Assembly: GCA_963170055.1 (NCBI GenBank)
Contig: CAUJGJ010000030.1
Coordinates: 344,001-408,000, forward strand
Reading direction: 5' to 3'
From: Halisarca cf. caerulea
Taxonomy: Eukaryota; Porifera; Demospongiae; Chondrillida; Halisarcidae
Length of the DNA: 64,000 nucleotides
The translations under genes and the position numbers were made by a program. Below, piece by piece: positions 24,301-53,405 of the stretch; within the stretch, counting starts at the first letter, position 1, and every line of letters begins with the position of its first letter. The notes under the pieces are model-generated. The model did not search any database. It was not told the origin of the DNA and saw only the letters and a list, made by a program, of their open reading frames with translations.

Positions 24301-26669
24301 TGAATGTATGCTTAAAATGTCAAGTTTTCCACGTTTATCATGAAATATAGACGCCTAACTCTGGTTTGCAAGCAACAAGCAGGAAACTCATACGATCATT
24401 ATGTAGTGAGCGTTGTTGAAGACGATACAGTAGGTCACTTGCGGACAGAGATTTCTTGTCTGTTTTCTTTGTATATTTGACGAGGGCGCCTAATCTATGA
24501 GCAATCTCCGGTACTGGACAGCAACCATAGTATTATGATGTTTGCATAATATAAGATGAATAAATTATCGTGGAACCAAATTTCACAAGTCCATCCTATT
24601 CATGAAATCTGCAAAATTAACGATCATGAAAATTTCGCAACATAGGGTTCCTATGACAGTAAGACTCCAGGGGCGGTGGAAGCAGGATGGCCAGTCCGGC
24701 TTTGGCTGGAGCACTTTTTGTAGAAACCCCAAAGAAAAGTTTGAGTTCAACTAGCCCAGTTTGGGGTCCACTTACCTGAAATCGTTTCCTATGAATACAT
24801 GCCTTATATAATATTGCTTTTAGGGTGTATTTTGAGGTAGGCTATCCGTTTGATTTCCATGAAGACTTGAAAGCAAATGATATTGATTGAGTTCGCGATC
24901 GTCGGAAGGCCCAGTATCAGGCGCCATTTGGATTGACCAGTGTATCACGTGGCTAAGATCAGTGATGTCATGACCACGTTGAAAAATAATGTCTGTGAAT
25001 TTGTTTGCTGGTTTCAGGCCTATCTTCCTGAAAACAGCAACGCTGTCGACATCACTTGTCAATATTGCCAATCAGCTTTCTCAAAACATAATATTGCTTC
25101 TCTCATCACTTCCATTTGTTTTATGCAAGTGCTACTGAAAAATCATTGTAACATGGGTAATTGATGACGCAAGTTTGCTACAAAACTCATGCATTATCTT
25201 CATTGATGTGGATGGTTACATATACATGTGGTCTGACCACCCCACTCTTCTTCCGCCACCCCTTAGATATATATTTAGATTCAAAAATCAATTGTATACC
25301 CCCCCTTAGCCAATACTACCCCGTTAAGTGACCAAAACTCTAATAAACCAAACCAAATATTTTCATGGGCAACCAAATATTTACATTTGGTTGCCCTGTG
25401 GGTAACCATAAAAAATCCTTAAATTTGAGGCCTATAGAGGCTGCCACAGGCAGCCCCTAAAAACCCTACCTGGATCATTCACCCATACTTACATTCCCAA
25501 GGTGATAAACAATCTCTGCTCATACATACGTACAAGCAGTACAGTGGATTCTCATTAATACACCATTGCTCTATCCGCCAAACCCTTTAATTCACCATCA
25601 ATTCTGTGTATGAATTAATTGAAAAGACTGTATATTGATTTGGATAATCTGCCAAACTCATTAATCCACCTAAATTTTTCAAAAAATATTGTGGCAGATT
25701 AACGAGAATTCATTTTATATAAAAAGGATGCATGTACCATGCCCACCACATACACATGTACGTATTGCAGCAGGCAATGCGTTGAAACAGGGAATCTCTC
25801 ACTAGCTGAGTATTACAATAAAAAAAAATTAATTAAGAAGAGATTAACAAAGAAACTGTTAAGATCTTACTCCACAGACAGATTACTCATCACTTCAGAC
25901 CTACCTTATGTTGCTTAGTATAGTCATCATTGGCAGACTCTGTATGGTCCTGAGGATGTGGATGAGAAGGAGATGGAGTGACACTACTACTTGGGACATT
26001 GGAATGTAGGGAACCATACTCTGTCAGATATGGTACAGGATTCTTCTATTGGGAATACGTATATGCAGCAAAGAATACTTCTAAAACTATATTTCAAATG
26101 TTATCCATCACTGCACACTCACTCTATATAGCATAGCATGGCTACTGTAGACAGGCAGTGTTTGGAAGTGAGGATGTGGTTGAGAGGGAACTGCAGGGAT
26201 ACCACTGGATGGGACACCAGCATGTACAGCACCACTCTGAATTGATGACACAGGGGGGGTTCTCTACACATTGACAATAAGTACACATAATTCAAGAGCA
26301 GGTCATCAAAAAGCAGACATGCAGTATGTAATACTAGTCACTTACAACAAACTTCTCCAACATATCTGCCACCTCCCCATGTCTGTGCAGCTTGTCAACA
26401 TCTGCAGCAAGTCTTAAGCACTTTATGAACTCCTTGAAAACACTACAAGTGATGTTGGACTGTAAGTACTTGAGCAAGACTTCATTTCCATCTCTTGTAG
26501 ACTTCTCATTTGCCTTTTTGATGCACTCTCTAACATCAGAAGTAATAACACCTTTCTGCCAAAGGTGTTCAGATAACTTGGCAGCTTGCAGTTCACACAG
26601 TAAGGTGGTGTTGTAACGACGAAGGACCTCCTCCACTATATACTGTTCATTTGAAGCAGCTTCATACAT
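2916..26669 (-). CDS. NLR-like gene: CARD-like domain, NACHT NTPase, novel C-terminus (whole gene)
   Basis: Ten exons join without a phase conflict: 26669-26346, 26263-26123, 26045-25905, 16191-14448, 9163-9024, 8949-8848, 8416-8206, 3327-3185, 3118-3044 and 2978-2916. They total 3084 nt, or 1027 codons and TAG. The order is CARD-like death fold (1-108), Pro/Ser linker (109-202), NACHT and winged-helix region (about 203-784), then 243 residues I do not recognise. Proteins of this build are cytosolic sensors: the NACHT domain oligomerises on ATP binding and the death fold recruits effectors. The start at ATG 26669-26667 follows a good acceptor (CTACAG), so an upstream exon is possible. An in-frame ATG also lies at 26741. 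The 9.7-kb and 5.3-kb introns hold retroelements. Exon joining is inference from splice sites and phase; transcript data would settle it. Confidence 0.72.
3328..4480 (-). other. Intron sequence of the NLR-like gene, no gene seen
   Basis: This is AT-rich intron DNA. Positions 4015-4200 resemble a repeat also present near 12540-12830 (shared GCCATTGCACAAGAGC-type text), so part of it is an old element fragment. No coding exon with splice sites was found. Confidence 0.5.
4481..4704. mobile_element. TIR element with TACAGTA ends
   Basis: The left end TACAGTAGAACTTAGT (4481) and the right end, read inward as TACAGTACCTAGAACTTGC (ending at 4704), form an imperfect inverted repeat. The interior carries a short inverted pair around GAGTACTCCTGGATAGTA. 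Similar interior text occurs at 26938-26962 and 51850-51860, so this is a dispersed family. Confidence 0.55.
4948..6887 (-). mobile_element. LINE (non-LTR retrotransposon), degraded
   Basis: Read on the minus strand, 6887-6606 encodes an endonuclease segment with VCYSPPTGSS and VVVCGDFNARWG, typical of the apurinic-like endonuclease of LINEs. At 5595-5404 a reverse-transcriptase piece contains GLHQGCVLSPLLFSL and ECGGTK in an otherwise broken frame. The 3' end is marked by a short TTGAA-type tandem tail (4948-4964). The frames between the two pieces carry shifts and stops, so the copy is dead. It sits in the intron between NLR exons 8206-8416 and 3185-3327. The clade is uncertain. Confidence 0.78.
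6984..7037. repeat. Hairpin, arms of about 23 bp
   Basis: AACCTTGAGTCCTCTTCACC at 6984 pairs with its near-perfect reverse complement ending at 7036, around a loop of about 8 bases. It lies just upstream of the LINE fragment and could be the core of a small fold-back element. Confidence 0.6.
7038..8205 (-). other. NLR intron sequence, no gene seen
   Basis: I see no supported exon, repeat array or transposon protein here. The short open frames lack plausible splice signals. Confidence 0.4.
8206..9163 (-). CDS. NLR-like gene, exons 5 to 7 (first C-terminal exons)
   Basis: The exons are 9163-9024, 8949-8848 and 8416-8206, with acceptors CTGTAG, TTGTAG and CATCAG and donors GTGAGT, GTAAGT and GTATGT. 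The first begins with AC, which completes the GAC codon opened by the G left at the end of the NACHT exon; this supports the join across a 5.3-kb intron. It contains one LRR-like stretch (HRITDVTLSCPPLEAFLAAL), but the other two exons do not repeat it. Text such as AVLAIVNGTVQRQDQYILGL and GVGGDVLILTNTTIQ suggests a compact mixed fold. I recognise no family. Confidence 0.66.
8562..8670. repeat. Imperfect microsatellite, (CATTACTACTACATA)-like
   Basis: Units of about 15 bases built from TACTACTACAT and ACATTAC repeat with small variations. The array lies in an NLR intron. Open frames through it (Tyr/Thr/Ile only) are artefacts of the repeat. Confidence 0.85.
9200..10111 (-). other. NLR intron sequence left of the Penelope-like insertion
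   Basis: This is AT-rich intron DNA, and I found no exon or element. The last twelve bases before 10124 are duplicated at 12251-12262 (see the Penelope-like dimer). Confidence 0.45.
10112..10123. repeat. Candidate target-site duplication, left copy
   Basis: ATAATTTATGTA is identical to 12251-12262. The two copies sit exactly outside the inverted unit. Confidence 0.6.
10179..10217 (-). ncRNA. Hammerhead-ribozyme-like motif, left end of Penelope-like dimer
   Basis: On the minus strand, UACAG (10217-10213) is followed by CUGAUGA (10212-10206), a stem II of GGUC/GGCC, GAAA (10191-10188), then CGUU and CUGUA (10183-10179). CUGUA pairs with UACAG to form stem I. This order of conserved core boxes is that of a hammerhead ribozyme with a minimal stem III, known from Penelope-like retroelements. 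Activity is not shown. The cleavage triplet would be GUU, which fits the NUH rule but is not the usual GUC. Confidence 0.6.
10448..11060 (-). pseudogene. Penelope-like ORF, left (deleted) copy
   Basis: The minus-strand copy repeats the GIY-YIG portion of the right copy (YIGETKRSMKKRVAEH) and stops at 10448. Near 10990 the text jumps from the KPTH-encoding region straight to MRALSSPCSN, so about 170 bp are missing and the frame of the reverse-transcriptase end is lost. It cannot make the full C-terminal protein. Confidence 0.8.
11061..11888 (+). CDS. Penelope-like element protein, RT C-terminus plus GIY-YIG endonuclease (5'-truncated)
   Basis: The frame carries the end of a Penelope-type reverse transcriptase (LNRKLNFLDVLVSR, then STSVYRKPTHTDRYIPF) and then a GIY-YIG-class nuclease: VYEVPCHDCEMKYIGET, with R and EH in the following helix (KKRVAEHRY). 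The CxxC next to the first motif is normal for Penelope nucleases. The palm and finger domains with the catalytic aspartates are absent, because the copy is cut at the palindrome centre. The first eleven residues after the ATG at 11025 come from antisense left-arm sequence and are not native. The frame is intact to TAG at 11886, suggesting a fairly recent insertion. Alone it should not transpose. Confidence 0.85.
   Translation, partial: RHSSLTFPLNRKLNFLDVLVSRTHDHLSTSVYRKPTHTDRYIPFHSNHHPRVLMGIARCMRNRALQVCDENSQQSELEHLERVFRANGFPEKVVMRALSSPCSNRTPGDWQQQEEEEAMKPLFVPYVRGLSERLEKVCTPLGVRPIFKLQNTLRRMLMQVKDRTPMGNKKEIVYEVPCHDCEMKYIGETKRSMKKRVAEHRYAVKKEDVQNGIAVHVQRFHHSINWESARVCASASGYWYRRTLEAIQIRKEPHTMNLDCGLQLSSVWNPVLDPT
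12119..12157 (+). ncRNA. Hammerhead-ribozyme-like motif, right end of Penelope-like dimer
   Basis: UACAG (12119-12123), CUGAUGA (12124-12130), stem II GGUC/GGCC with loop UACGU (12132-12144), GAAA (12145-12148), CGUU (12149-12152) and CUGUA (12153-12157) occur in hammerhead order. CUGUA pairs with UACAG as stem I. The one base that differs from the left copy lies in the stem II loop, so the pairing is kept. Confidence 0.6.
12251..12262. repeat. Candidate target-site duplication, right copy
   Basis: ATAATTTATGTA is identical to 10112-10123 and supports insertion of the inverted Penelope-like unit as one piece. Confidence 0.6.
12508..12842. mobile_element. TIR element with TACCGTATG ends
   Basis: TACCGTATGCTCTCAAATTT at 12508 and the end read inward from 12842 (TACCATATGCACTCAATTTT) are imperfect inverted repeats. 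The inner part repeats TTTTCGC/GCGAAA-rich text. It resembles the fragment near 4015-4200. Its apparent ORFs are repeat sequence. Confidence 0.6.
13160..13797. mobile_element. TTAA-bounded TIR element, 638 bp
   Basis: Both ends begin TTAAGGCTAC (13160 forward, 13797 inward), and the inverted similarity extends for about 29 bases with a few changes. TTAA at both borders is the signature of piggyBac-type insertion, so a non-autonomous piggyBac-like element is likely. A partial copy of the left end lies at about 29324-29430. Confidence 0.62.
14448..16191 (-). CDS. NLR-like gene, NACHT exon
   Basis: This single 1744-nt exon encodes most of the NTPase core. The acceptor is CTGTAG and the first codons read AFLQLKCDQEE. 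A leading amphipathic region is followed by Walker A GAPGCGKST (protein residue about 307), Walker B LLIIDGYDEL (about 388), a sensor-like VVTTRPVV, and a helical region with HKTTEEFLAA that is typical downstream of NACHT. The end, HPSLHSLTMSA then HPSLKELQCES, looks like the start of leucine-rich repeats. The donor is GAAG then GTGTGT, leaving phase 1. All ATP-binding residues I can check are present, so the domain is probably functional. There is no ATG at the 5' end, as expected for an internal exon. Confidence 0.93.
16192..18185 (-). other. NLR intron between NACHT exon and LINE
   Basis: I see no exon or recognisable element here. Positions 17500-17760 are rich in TTCACGAATT-like words that also occur in small elements elsewhere in the window, so old MITE remains are possible. 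Confidence 0.4.
18186..20997 (-). mobile_element. LINE of CR1/Jockey type, 5'-truncated and frameshifted
   Basis: The 3' end is a (TAA)n tail (18186-18207, ATT repeats on the plus strand) after ATGGCTGTAAAGC. Going upstream on the minus strand, 19720-18506 encodes reverse transcriptase from YLDFSKAFDTIPHQ through VSGVPQGSVLG and the catalytic FADDTK to a typical C-terminal region. The frames at 20230-19757 and 20669-20109 encode the start of the RT (YKKGDHSHVTNYRPISLL, RQFGFLAN) and the linker. From about 20997 the end of the endonuclease is seen (THIKGGLLDVVIT and SDHQLITF). At least three frame breaks show an inactive copy. It sits in the 9.7-kb intron of the NLR-like gene. Confidence 0.9.
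18506..20669 (-). pseudogene. LINE reverse transcriptase, broken into three frames
   Basis: The open blocks 20669-20109, 20230-19757 and 19720-18506 overlap or abut in different frames but read in order as linker, RT fingers, and RT palm to C-terminus. The catalytic motif FADDTK and the palm motif SGVPQGSVLG are intact in the last block. The breaks lie at about 20170 and 19740. Confidence 0.88.
20998..24105 (-). other. NLR intron sequence with unexplained open frames
   Basis: Two longer open frames stand out: 21906-22388 plus (160 codons) and 23563-23949 minus (128 codons). I recognise no domain in either, and I see no splice sites that join them to neighbours. They may be remains of transposons or chance. 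The rest is AT-rich without clear repeats. Confidence 0.35.
24106..24648. mobile_element. TIR element with ACCCTACGTTGC ends
   Basis: ACCCTACGTTGCAAAATTTT at 24106 matches, inverted, the end at 24648 (inward ACCCTATGTTGCGAAATTTT). No protein is encoded. It is a non-autonomous DNA element inside the NLR intron. Confidence 0.62.
25541..25717. mobile_element. Small TIR element, GGATTCTCATTAAT ends
   Basis: ACAGTGGATTCTCATTAATA at 25541 and the inverted GAATTCTCGTTAATCTGCC ending near 25715 bracket about 170 bp. The ACAGTGG start links it to the other ACAGTGG-type elements in the window. Confidence 0.5.
25905..26263 (-). CDS. NLR-like gene, two Pro/Ser linker exons
   Basis: Exons 26263-26123 and 26045-25905 are both 141 nt, both phase 0 at each end, and similar to each other: AVHAGVPSSGIPAVPSQPHP against SLHSNVPSSSVTPSPSHPHP. 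They most likely arose by exon duplication. The acceptors are TGTGTAG and CCAATAG, and the donors GTGAGT and GTAGGT. The encoded region is low-complexity and probably a flexible hinge between the CARD-like and NACHT domains. Confidence 0.7.
26346..26669 (-). CDS. NLR-like gene, CARD-like exon
   Basis: These 108 codons in one exon end at donor GTAAGT (phase 0). The text has the helix spacing of a CARD: YNTTLLCELQAAKLSEHLWQ, KGVITSDVRECIKK, NEVLLKYLQSN and VFKEFIKCLR, then a helix ending ADMLEKFV. CARD is my best call within the death-fold superfamily; a death or DED-like fold is the alternative. Its position before NACHT fits an NLR. The first ATG lies directly after a splice-acceptor-like CTACAG, and the frame also stays open to an ATG at 26741, so the true 5' end is unsettled. 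Confidence 0.65.
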
Positions 26670-26913
26670 CTGTAGATAAGCATTGAGATACATTGACAGT
26701 TTCAGATGTATTGACAGTTCTACAAAATGACTGCGGTACATTGAACATCCACCTGTATAAGTGGCGAAGCTAGAAAATATTTAAAGAACAACTGAACCCT
26801 AAAAACAAGGTGCTCTCAAAATTAATGTAGGAGTATGTATGAAAGTAACTCAACCACTGCTCATTCTTGCATAATACGTATGTTGCTGAGTTTGGGAGCT
26901 ACAGCCTAACTCT

Positions 26914-27085
26914 GGTACTGTAAGTACCTGGGTTAATAAGTACTCCTGGATAGTAAGTACTCATTGGTCTGTCCCTACCTCATGCAATACCATTGAAAGC
27001 ACTTTGGATAGTAAGTACCTTTGATAGTGAGTACCTACGTATTTTGCCTTCCCTTGAGGGTACTTACTATCCAAGTTTTACTGTA
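26914..27085. mobile_element. TIR element with TACTGTAAG/TTTTACTGTA ends
   Basis: The ends near 26916 and 27085 are inverted relatives. The interior shares AGTACTCCTGGATAGTA with the element at 4481-4704. It lies just upstream of the CARD-like exon and could overlap the promoter region. Confidence 0.5.
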
Positions 27086-27190
27086 TTCAAGCTCAAAGAC
27101 CAAAAAATGGCCTTGCGACATTAGGTATTTGAGCACCATGTTTTTTTCATAGATACATACTGAGTCTCCTGTGACGGCAATGAAGTGACA

Positions 27191-28165
27191 TAGTCTTGCA
27201 TAGCCCAGACCCAATCTTGCTTCCATTTTTCAAATGTGACGTCACCACCCTGGCAAGAATGGGACTGGTACATTGCCTATTCAAAAACTCTTCCACCCAC
27301 GCTCCCTAATTAGACTGCATTAATCACCAATTAGCACAACATTAATCACCTTGTTGTAAATGTGCATGAGCCACGAGACCACAATATCGATATAATCCGC
27401 AGTTGTTGATGCAGGCGCTGGATAGCGATGTCTGCAGATGATTTTTGCTGCACCTGTAGGACTCCTGTTAGAGACAGGAAAAAGGTGACTATGGCTTTTC
27501 GGAAATTCGGAGAAGGTGAAATCCCTTCGCAATTCAATCCAGACTTAAGAAGTTTGACACTAGATTGCTACATTAGTGAGTATCTTCCTCGACAGCAGCT
27601 ACATGTGCCAGCAAGGTTTACTGGGCTAACAAGAGCCATAGGTTATGAAAAACCCCCAGCGAACACGATCAATTGCTGTTCTGTCGACCTCAAACTCGCT
27701 CAAGTATTCTGCAAATATATGCCAAGTTGGAATACTACTCTTTTAGTGACGTTATGATGCTGAATACATCCGATAGTATTGGATATATCAGCCTTTTCCC
27801 GTACACCATTGGCAACGACACGAACTGTCCTTTCCTATACTGAAGGCATGCAACAAAAGCTTCCAACTGTCTAGATCTCAACTGGGAATTACTAGAGTGC
27901 CATGCAATTGCAGATACAATACAAATCAAGGAAAGAATTGCCAAACTATCTGTCATTTGTACAGTACACTAGAGTGTAATGCACATGAAGATGCACACTC
28001 GAAAATTTGTATATTCATGCAAGATCAAAGTGTCCAGAGTGTCCAAACATTCCTGGACATTGACAAGTTTTTGAATAGACAAATTACCAGACCCATTCTC
28101 ACTGGGGCAGTGATGTCACATTTGAAAACTGGAGGCAAGATTGGGTCTGGGCTACGTGAGACAAG
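27191..28165. mobile_element. Inverted-repeat unit, about 62-bp arms, 830-bp interior
   Basis: The left arm (27202-27263, TAGCCCAGACCCAATCTTGC) and right arm (28091-28153, inverted) are about 85 percent alike. Just outside, a GTCTCACGTAGCC-like motif follows, related to CTAGTCTCGCGTAGCC at 30252 and, inverted, at 50192. The interior holds an open frame at 27428-27757 plus (109 codons, MSADDFCCTCRTPVRDRKKV) that I do not recognise. This is probably a non-autonomous DNA element or a small composite unit. Confidence 0.5.
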
Positions 28166-30757
28166 AAGTGATGTACGTAGTTGGTAGCAACCTACGTACC
28201 ATAGACAACGTATGGCATTCACCGTCTCCAATTGCTTTTTGTCTGTAGCAACGGCAGAGACAGGTTATTCAATAAGTTAGCCTCCATCATCTCCCTGTGG
28301 AGATTTCAAGATGATTAGCGGTACAATTAGCCTCTCTGAAGCTCAAAAATTTGCCTTTTGGCGACTCAAACGTGCCAATTTTATTTCTTATACCACTTCA
28401 CTTTACTTTTTTGTGAAAGAATGCTCGCGCTGTGCACAACATATTGGAGGTAATCAATTGATCTCTAAAGCTACTCTGATAAGTTCATCTCTTTGTTGTT
28501 TCAAGTGTTAAACAATATTACTAAGAGAAGAGATCAGTAGCAGTCAACTTAAAGCGGGAGGTAAGTGACACAATCAATTGCAACCATCGACTCATCATTG
28601 TTTGCAGATGCCACGGCTTCGATTAACATTTCATGGGCAATATCTTCTCTGCTTCCTCTAGGATGTGTTTAAATCTCTACCGATGGTTAACCGACACGAA
28701 TAAAAAGAATCCGCATAAATAGACATAAAAGCTCAACTGTGTGAGCTAGATAACTCTGTTCAGAACACTGTATGCTTCTTCTATTGTTTAGACAGTTTTA
28801 GTAGCCAAATCAGTGTAATTTGGCACAAGTATTGCTGTAGGGCACACTATCCGCGTCTACCAAAACTGCATTCAGTACAGTACAATCAAGAACAACTATT
28901 TTTGCTTACGCGATTGTGATCCTTTAGATTGGCCAAACCCACGTTTGCTTTAAATCAGTGAAGTTGATATGGTAATGTACATACGTATATAGCCAGCACA
29001 GGCTTTCCTTTTCAGCATACTTCAGCACAAACATCACAGTACACTAGTCATGCTTCTTTAAAAGATGGTACTGAGCTACTCATCTTCGATTAGCCAAAAT
29101 GGGTTCCTTCGAGTACTCCGTTGTTGTAACTTCGTTTGAACTGCTACAGCAGTATCTAGGCCATGCAAATGACCAGCAAAATCCTACCACCTACGTTGTT
29201 GACATCAAGACTGCAAAAACATGGGGCTTAGGAGGCGTGAATTTGTGGTTGCCATACGACTTCAATGCCGATCACAAGCAAGCCTTGATACCATTTTCAA
29301 GGTTTTAGAAGTACGTATCTACCTTAAGGCTACAAATGTTAGCATGTACTAATTATAGCGTTTTTCGGTGGCTAATATTTAATGGGTATAATTCTAGAGA
29401 TTTATGTACGTTCTAGCATTTGCAGATGCAGTTGTGCTACATATATACTAGGTATATACAATCCTTTCCTAAAACATTCTATATTGAATTCTAGGATGAG
29501 TAAGATTGGGTGAAGAAAAGAAATTTGGAGCAGAGGGGGCAAATTGGAATAGCCATTAAAAGAAGTGTTAACCATCACAAGCTACATACACTGTTCTCTT
29601 TTGCAAGGTTGCTACGTATCTCCAAGAGTAAGAGTGGGAGTAAACATATGTGGGGATCCTAACAATAGCAAAAGTTATAGGTCCTGTTCCAAATTACCCT
29701 GCTTTATCCCACTATATGGTTGGTGCACGATACAATATGACTAAATGTAAAATGAACCACATCATACTAGACCATGGAGACTCTAAAGTATGCAGTCTAG
29801 TTTGAGTGCCTATGACCAGACCACAGATTCTCAGGCACCTTCAATAATCTGACCACAGACAGAATAGGGTTTGGTTGTTCAGACATGCAACCTCTGTGAT
29901 CTGACATCTTCTGTGGTCCACCACGGAGTGTTGGATTATGGACATTTCACTGCATTCGAATATCTATCTGGTCAGATTCTACTTTCAAATCTTGAGAGGG
30001 TAACACAAAAATGCTTGGCCACACGTACATTTCAAGGAGAATTCAAGACTTTTCTCTACGCATTTTTTCAATTACAAATGCAAATACAACAGAAGTAGAC
30101 GACGAACAAGTTTATAGATACACTTTTCTCACCATACAACAGTCCGATCATAGACACTGATAACACGTGGTCAGCTTGGCTTGCTCCCTCCGTGTTTCCC
30201 TTCGGATTCCTCTTGACGTTCGTCCCTCATGGGTTATGACGTCATAAGTCTTTACCTAGTCTCGCGTAGCCAGCCTCTCTTCCTGCACAGTACCTAGGTT
30301 ATCTATACTAAGCGGCCATAGCCTATTATCTGTGCATGGGGTATCTATGGTAGACTGGCACAAAATGGGTTTCCTTAGCACTGATGTTGTGGTGAATGCG
30401 TGCTACCAATCAATTACAGAGGATACATATTTATGTCGGGGAGGGGGGGGGGGGGGGGGGGGGGTGGGACTTGTTGTCTAACTGTGGCAGGCATTTCAGG
30501 TCTTGCACTAACTATGGTGTGCTAAAGACTGTACTGTTGCCTACTTGACCTTTGTATTTGGTGTGGTCTATTGTCATCCCTGGTTCCTTTATGGATACCA
30601 TCCATCCAAATGGGCCAATACAATTCCAAAACCTTCCTTGTCATGAAGAATACGAGAGAGGTTCAGCTCCGGGCCATTGAATTCACAGAGGAATTAGTGT
30701 CCAGTAAAGAAGAGGATCAGCCAATTTAACTAATGTTTTTTAGTGTAGATCATTTTT
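28166..30757. other. Intergenic region, no supported gene
   Basis: I find no exon chain. A 69-codon frame at 29099-29308 (MGSFEYSVVVTSFELLQQYL) has no recognised domain. Positions 29324-29430 repeat the left end of the TTAA-bounded element. Near 30635-30729 a short open stretch ending in a stop precedes the hammerhead-like motif and may be the 3' end of a retroelement. Confidence 0.4.
30443..30464. repeat. Run of 22 consecutive G
   Basis: An uninterrupted G tract flanked by GGGGA and TGGG. It can form a G-quadruplex on the plus strand and is a likely site of polymorphism or assembly error. Confidence 0.9.
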
Positions 30758-30794
30758 GTACCTGATGAAGCCTGTGATGGGTGAAACGTTGTAC
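30758..30794 (+). ncRNA. Third hammerhead-ribozyme-like motif
   Basis: GUAC (30758-30761), CUGAUGA (30762-30768), a short stem II GCC/GGU, GAAA (30783-30786), CGUU (30787-30790) and GUAC (30791-30794) follow hammerhead order. GUAC is self-complementary and can form stem I. The layout is the same as at the Penelope-like ends, but the sequence is different, suggesting the 3' end of a related, otherwise lost element. The stem II is weak. Confidence 0.45.
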
Positions 30795-32651
30795 TGTTGA
30801 ATAATTTGTGAAAGAGCTGTTAAGTATCAGTGTGATAATACCATAGACGTGTTCAACAATAGTCCAACAACTCATATCATTAACAACAACATGTCTGTCA
30901 ACTTCCATGTATTCAAAGAAGAGGAGTGAAAGAGCCCGCCAACCTTGAGCCAACCTAAGTTGCTACCAATGGGACTTTTACACATGGGACCAGAAAACTA
31001 CATATTAGAACCGTTCTACTTTAGCCATCTGTTCCAGCCTCCAGAGAGCACCACGCACCTTGTAACTCCCTGCTTCAACAAGGAAGTCTCCACTATTCTG
31101 AGAAGGAGAAATCTCTTTGTTCTACCCATTCAACTACCCTTTCTTAACCAAACCATTAAGCCTCTGGAAATATTGCTGACTGACACTCAGGAATTTTGAG
31201 GTCTAATTCACAACTGATCATTTGGCCACTAACCCCGAGATGAATGATGTGAGTGGTACATGTTAGGTATTCAGCTCACATGACTGTCGGTCATACATGT
31301 ATTTGAATCAGGATACACCTTGCCCATACATTGATCATGAGGAGGATGGATTCTGTTAGTCCAGCCAGCTGTGACCCACGTTCATACGTATAATATATTG
31401 ACAGACATGTAATGCTTGAGTACAATTGTGCGTCACATACAGCTGGCTGGACTATAGTTTTCAGTCAGAGTATATGTGCTTTCGGGGATGCCCTGAGTTT
31501 GCTGCATGCAATGTATTGATGGAGTTTTGCAAATGTCAGTTCACAATGTGTACATACATGCATTATGTGGTATAGTTTTTATTCAGTGGACTGCATGTAT
31601 TGTGTTATGTCACAAAGATGGACTTCCAACACTTTGTCATAATGAATTACACATGCATCATTTGTGTAACATTGTGCGTACACATCAAGCAAGAAGCGAG
31701 CATATTACAGTAAGAGACTACGTACATGCGAGGTTGATTGAGGGATGTTGATCCATGACCACTGGTTATTTCTCATTTGTGCATGCATGGTGCTTGTACT
31801 TTGTTGTTCGCTGTCATTGCTGAAAATTTAGTAAAGAGATAACTATATATAATATTATCCTATTGTATTCCCACAGCTCAATTGTAGGATTCATTGCAGA
31901 ATCTCTTCCATCTTCCATCATGGCAGTTCAAGGATCAAGACATACATTGCTAAATGAAACATGCAGTGATTGCAATTTAGTGTAATGCATGGACAGCACT
32001 GTATAGAACTTTGATGTATTAGCATAATATACCGGTCTTTGTGTAATTTACATACCTTATAATGTACAGTGCCAAACGATCAACCATGCACGTATATACA
32101 TGTGTTTTATATATACCTGTCTGCATGTCTGTCTTAATTGTCTCTTGCTGGGATCGATGTTGCATGTGATTATATAACATTCATGCAACTGTGCATGCAT
32201 GAATACATGCATAGCTGAGGGGTATACCTATATTCATAATATAATTTATATCTTGTAGATACATGCATGCATGCATATATACGTAAAATTATACATTATA
32301 AGAATATATAAAATTCTTTCTTGCATGCAAAATTGATCAAGCTAGGCTATATAGCTTGCATATGTATGCATGATCTAAAATCTTGCCAAAAATAAATATT
32401 ATATATAATTCAATGCGCACTTCTCATAATACAATATTCAATTAGAAATACTGTTATAACATAATAGTAGTACAGGATACAATGCAATGCAAAATAATAG
32501 ACATAAAAGAAGTATACAATAATATTATAAAATTGAGATCAGTAAATTAAACCATTACATGTAGTTTTAGGATTGATGAGTCATTGACACACTACAATGG
32601 TTTCATTGAACAGATGAAATTAAAGGAATTTCCAAACAAAACACAAAAATG
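30795..32651. other. Intergenic region downstream of the formin gene
   Basis: No coding exon was recognised. Positions 31357-31454 are a small TIR element. From about 32080 to 32400 the DNA is very AT-rich, with many GCATGCAT words. Confidence 0.45.
31357..31454. mobile_element. 98-bp TIR element
   Basis: TAGTCCAGCCAGCTGTGA at 31357 and its inverted form ending at 31454 enclose a non-coding stretch. The size and structure are those of a short MITE. Confidence 0.55.
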
Positions 32652-53405
<20,754 letters not shown>

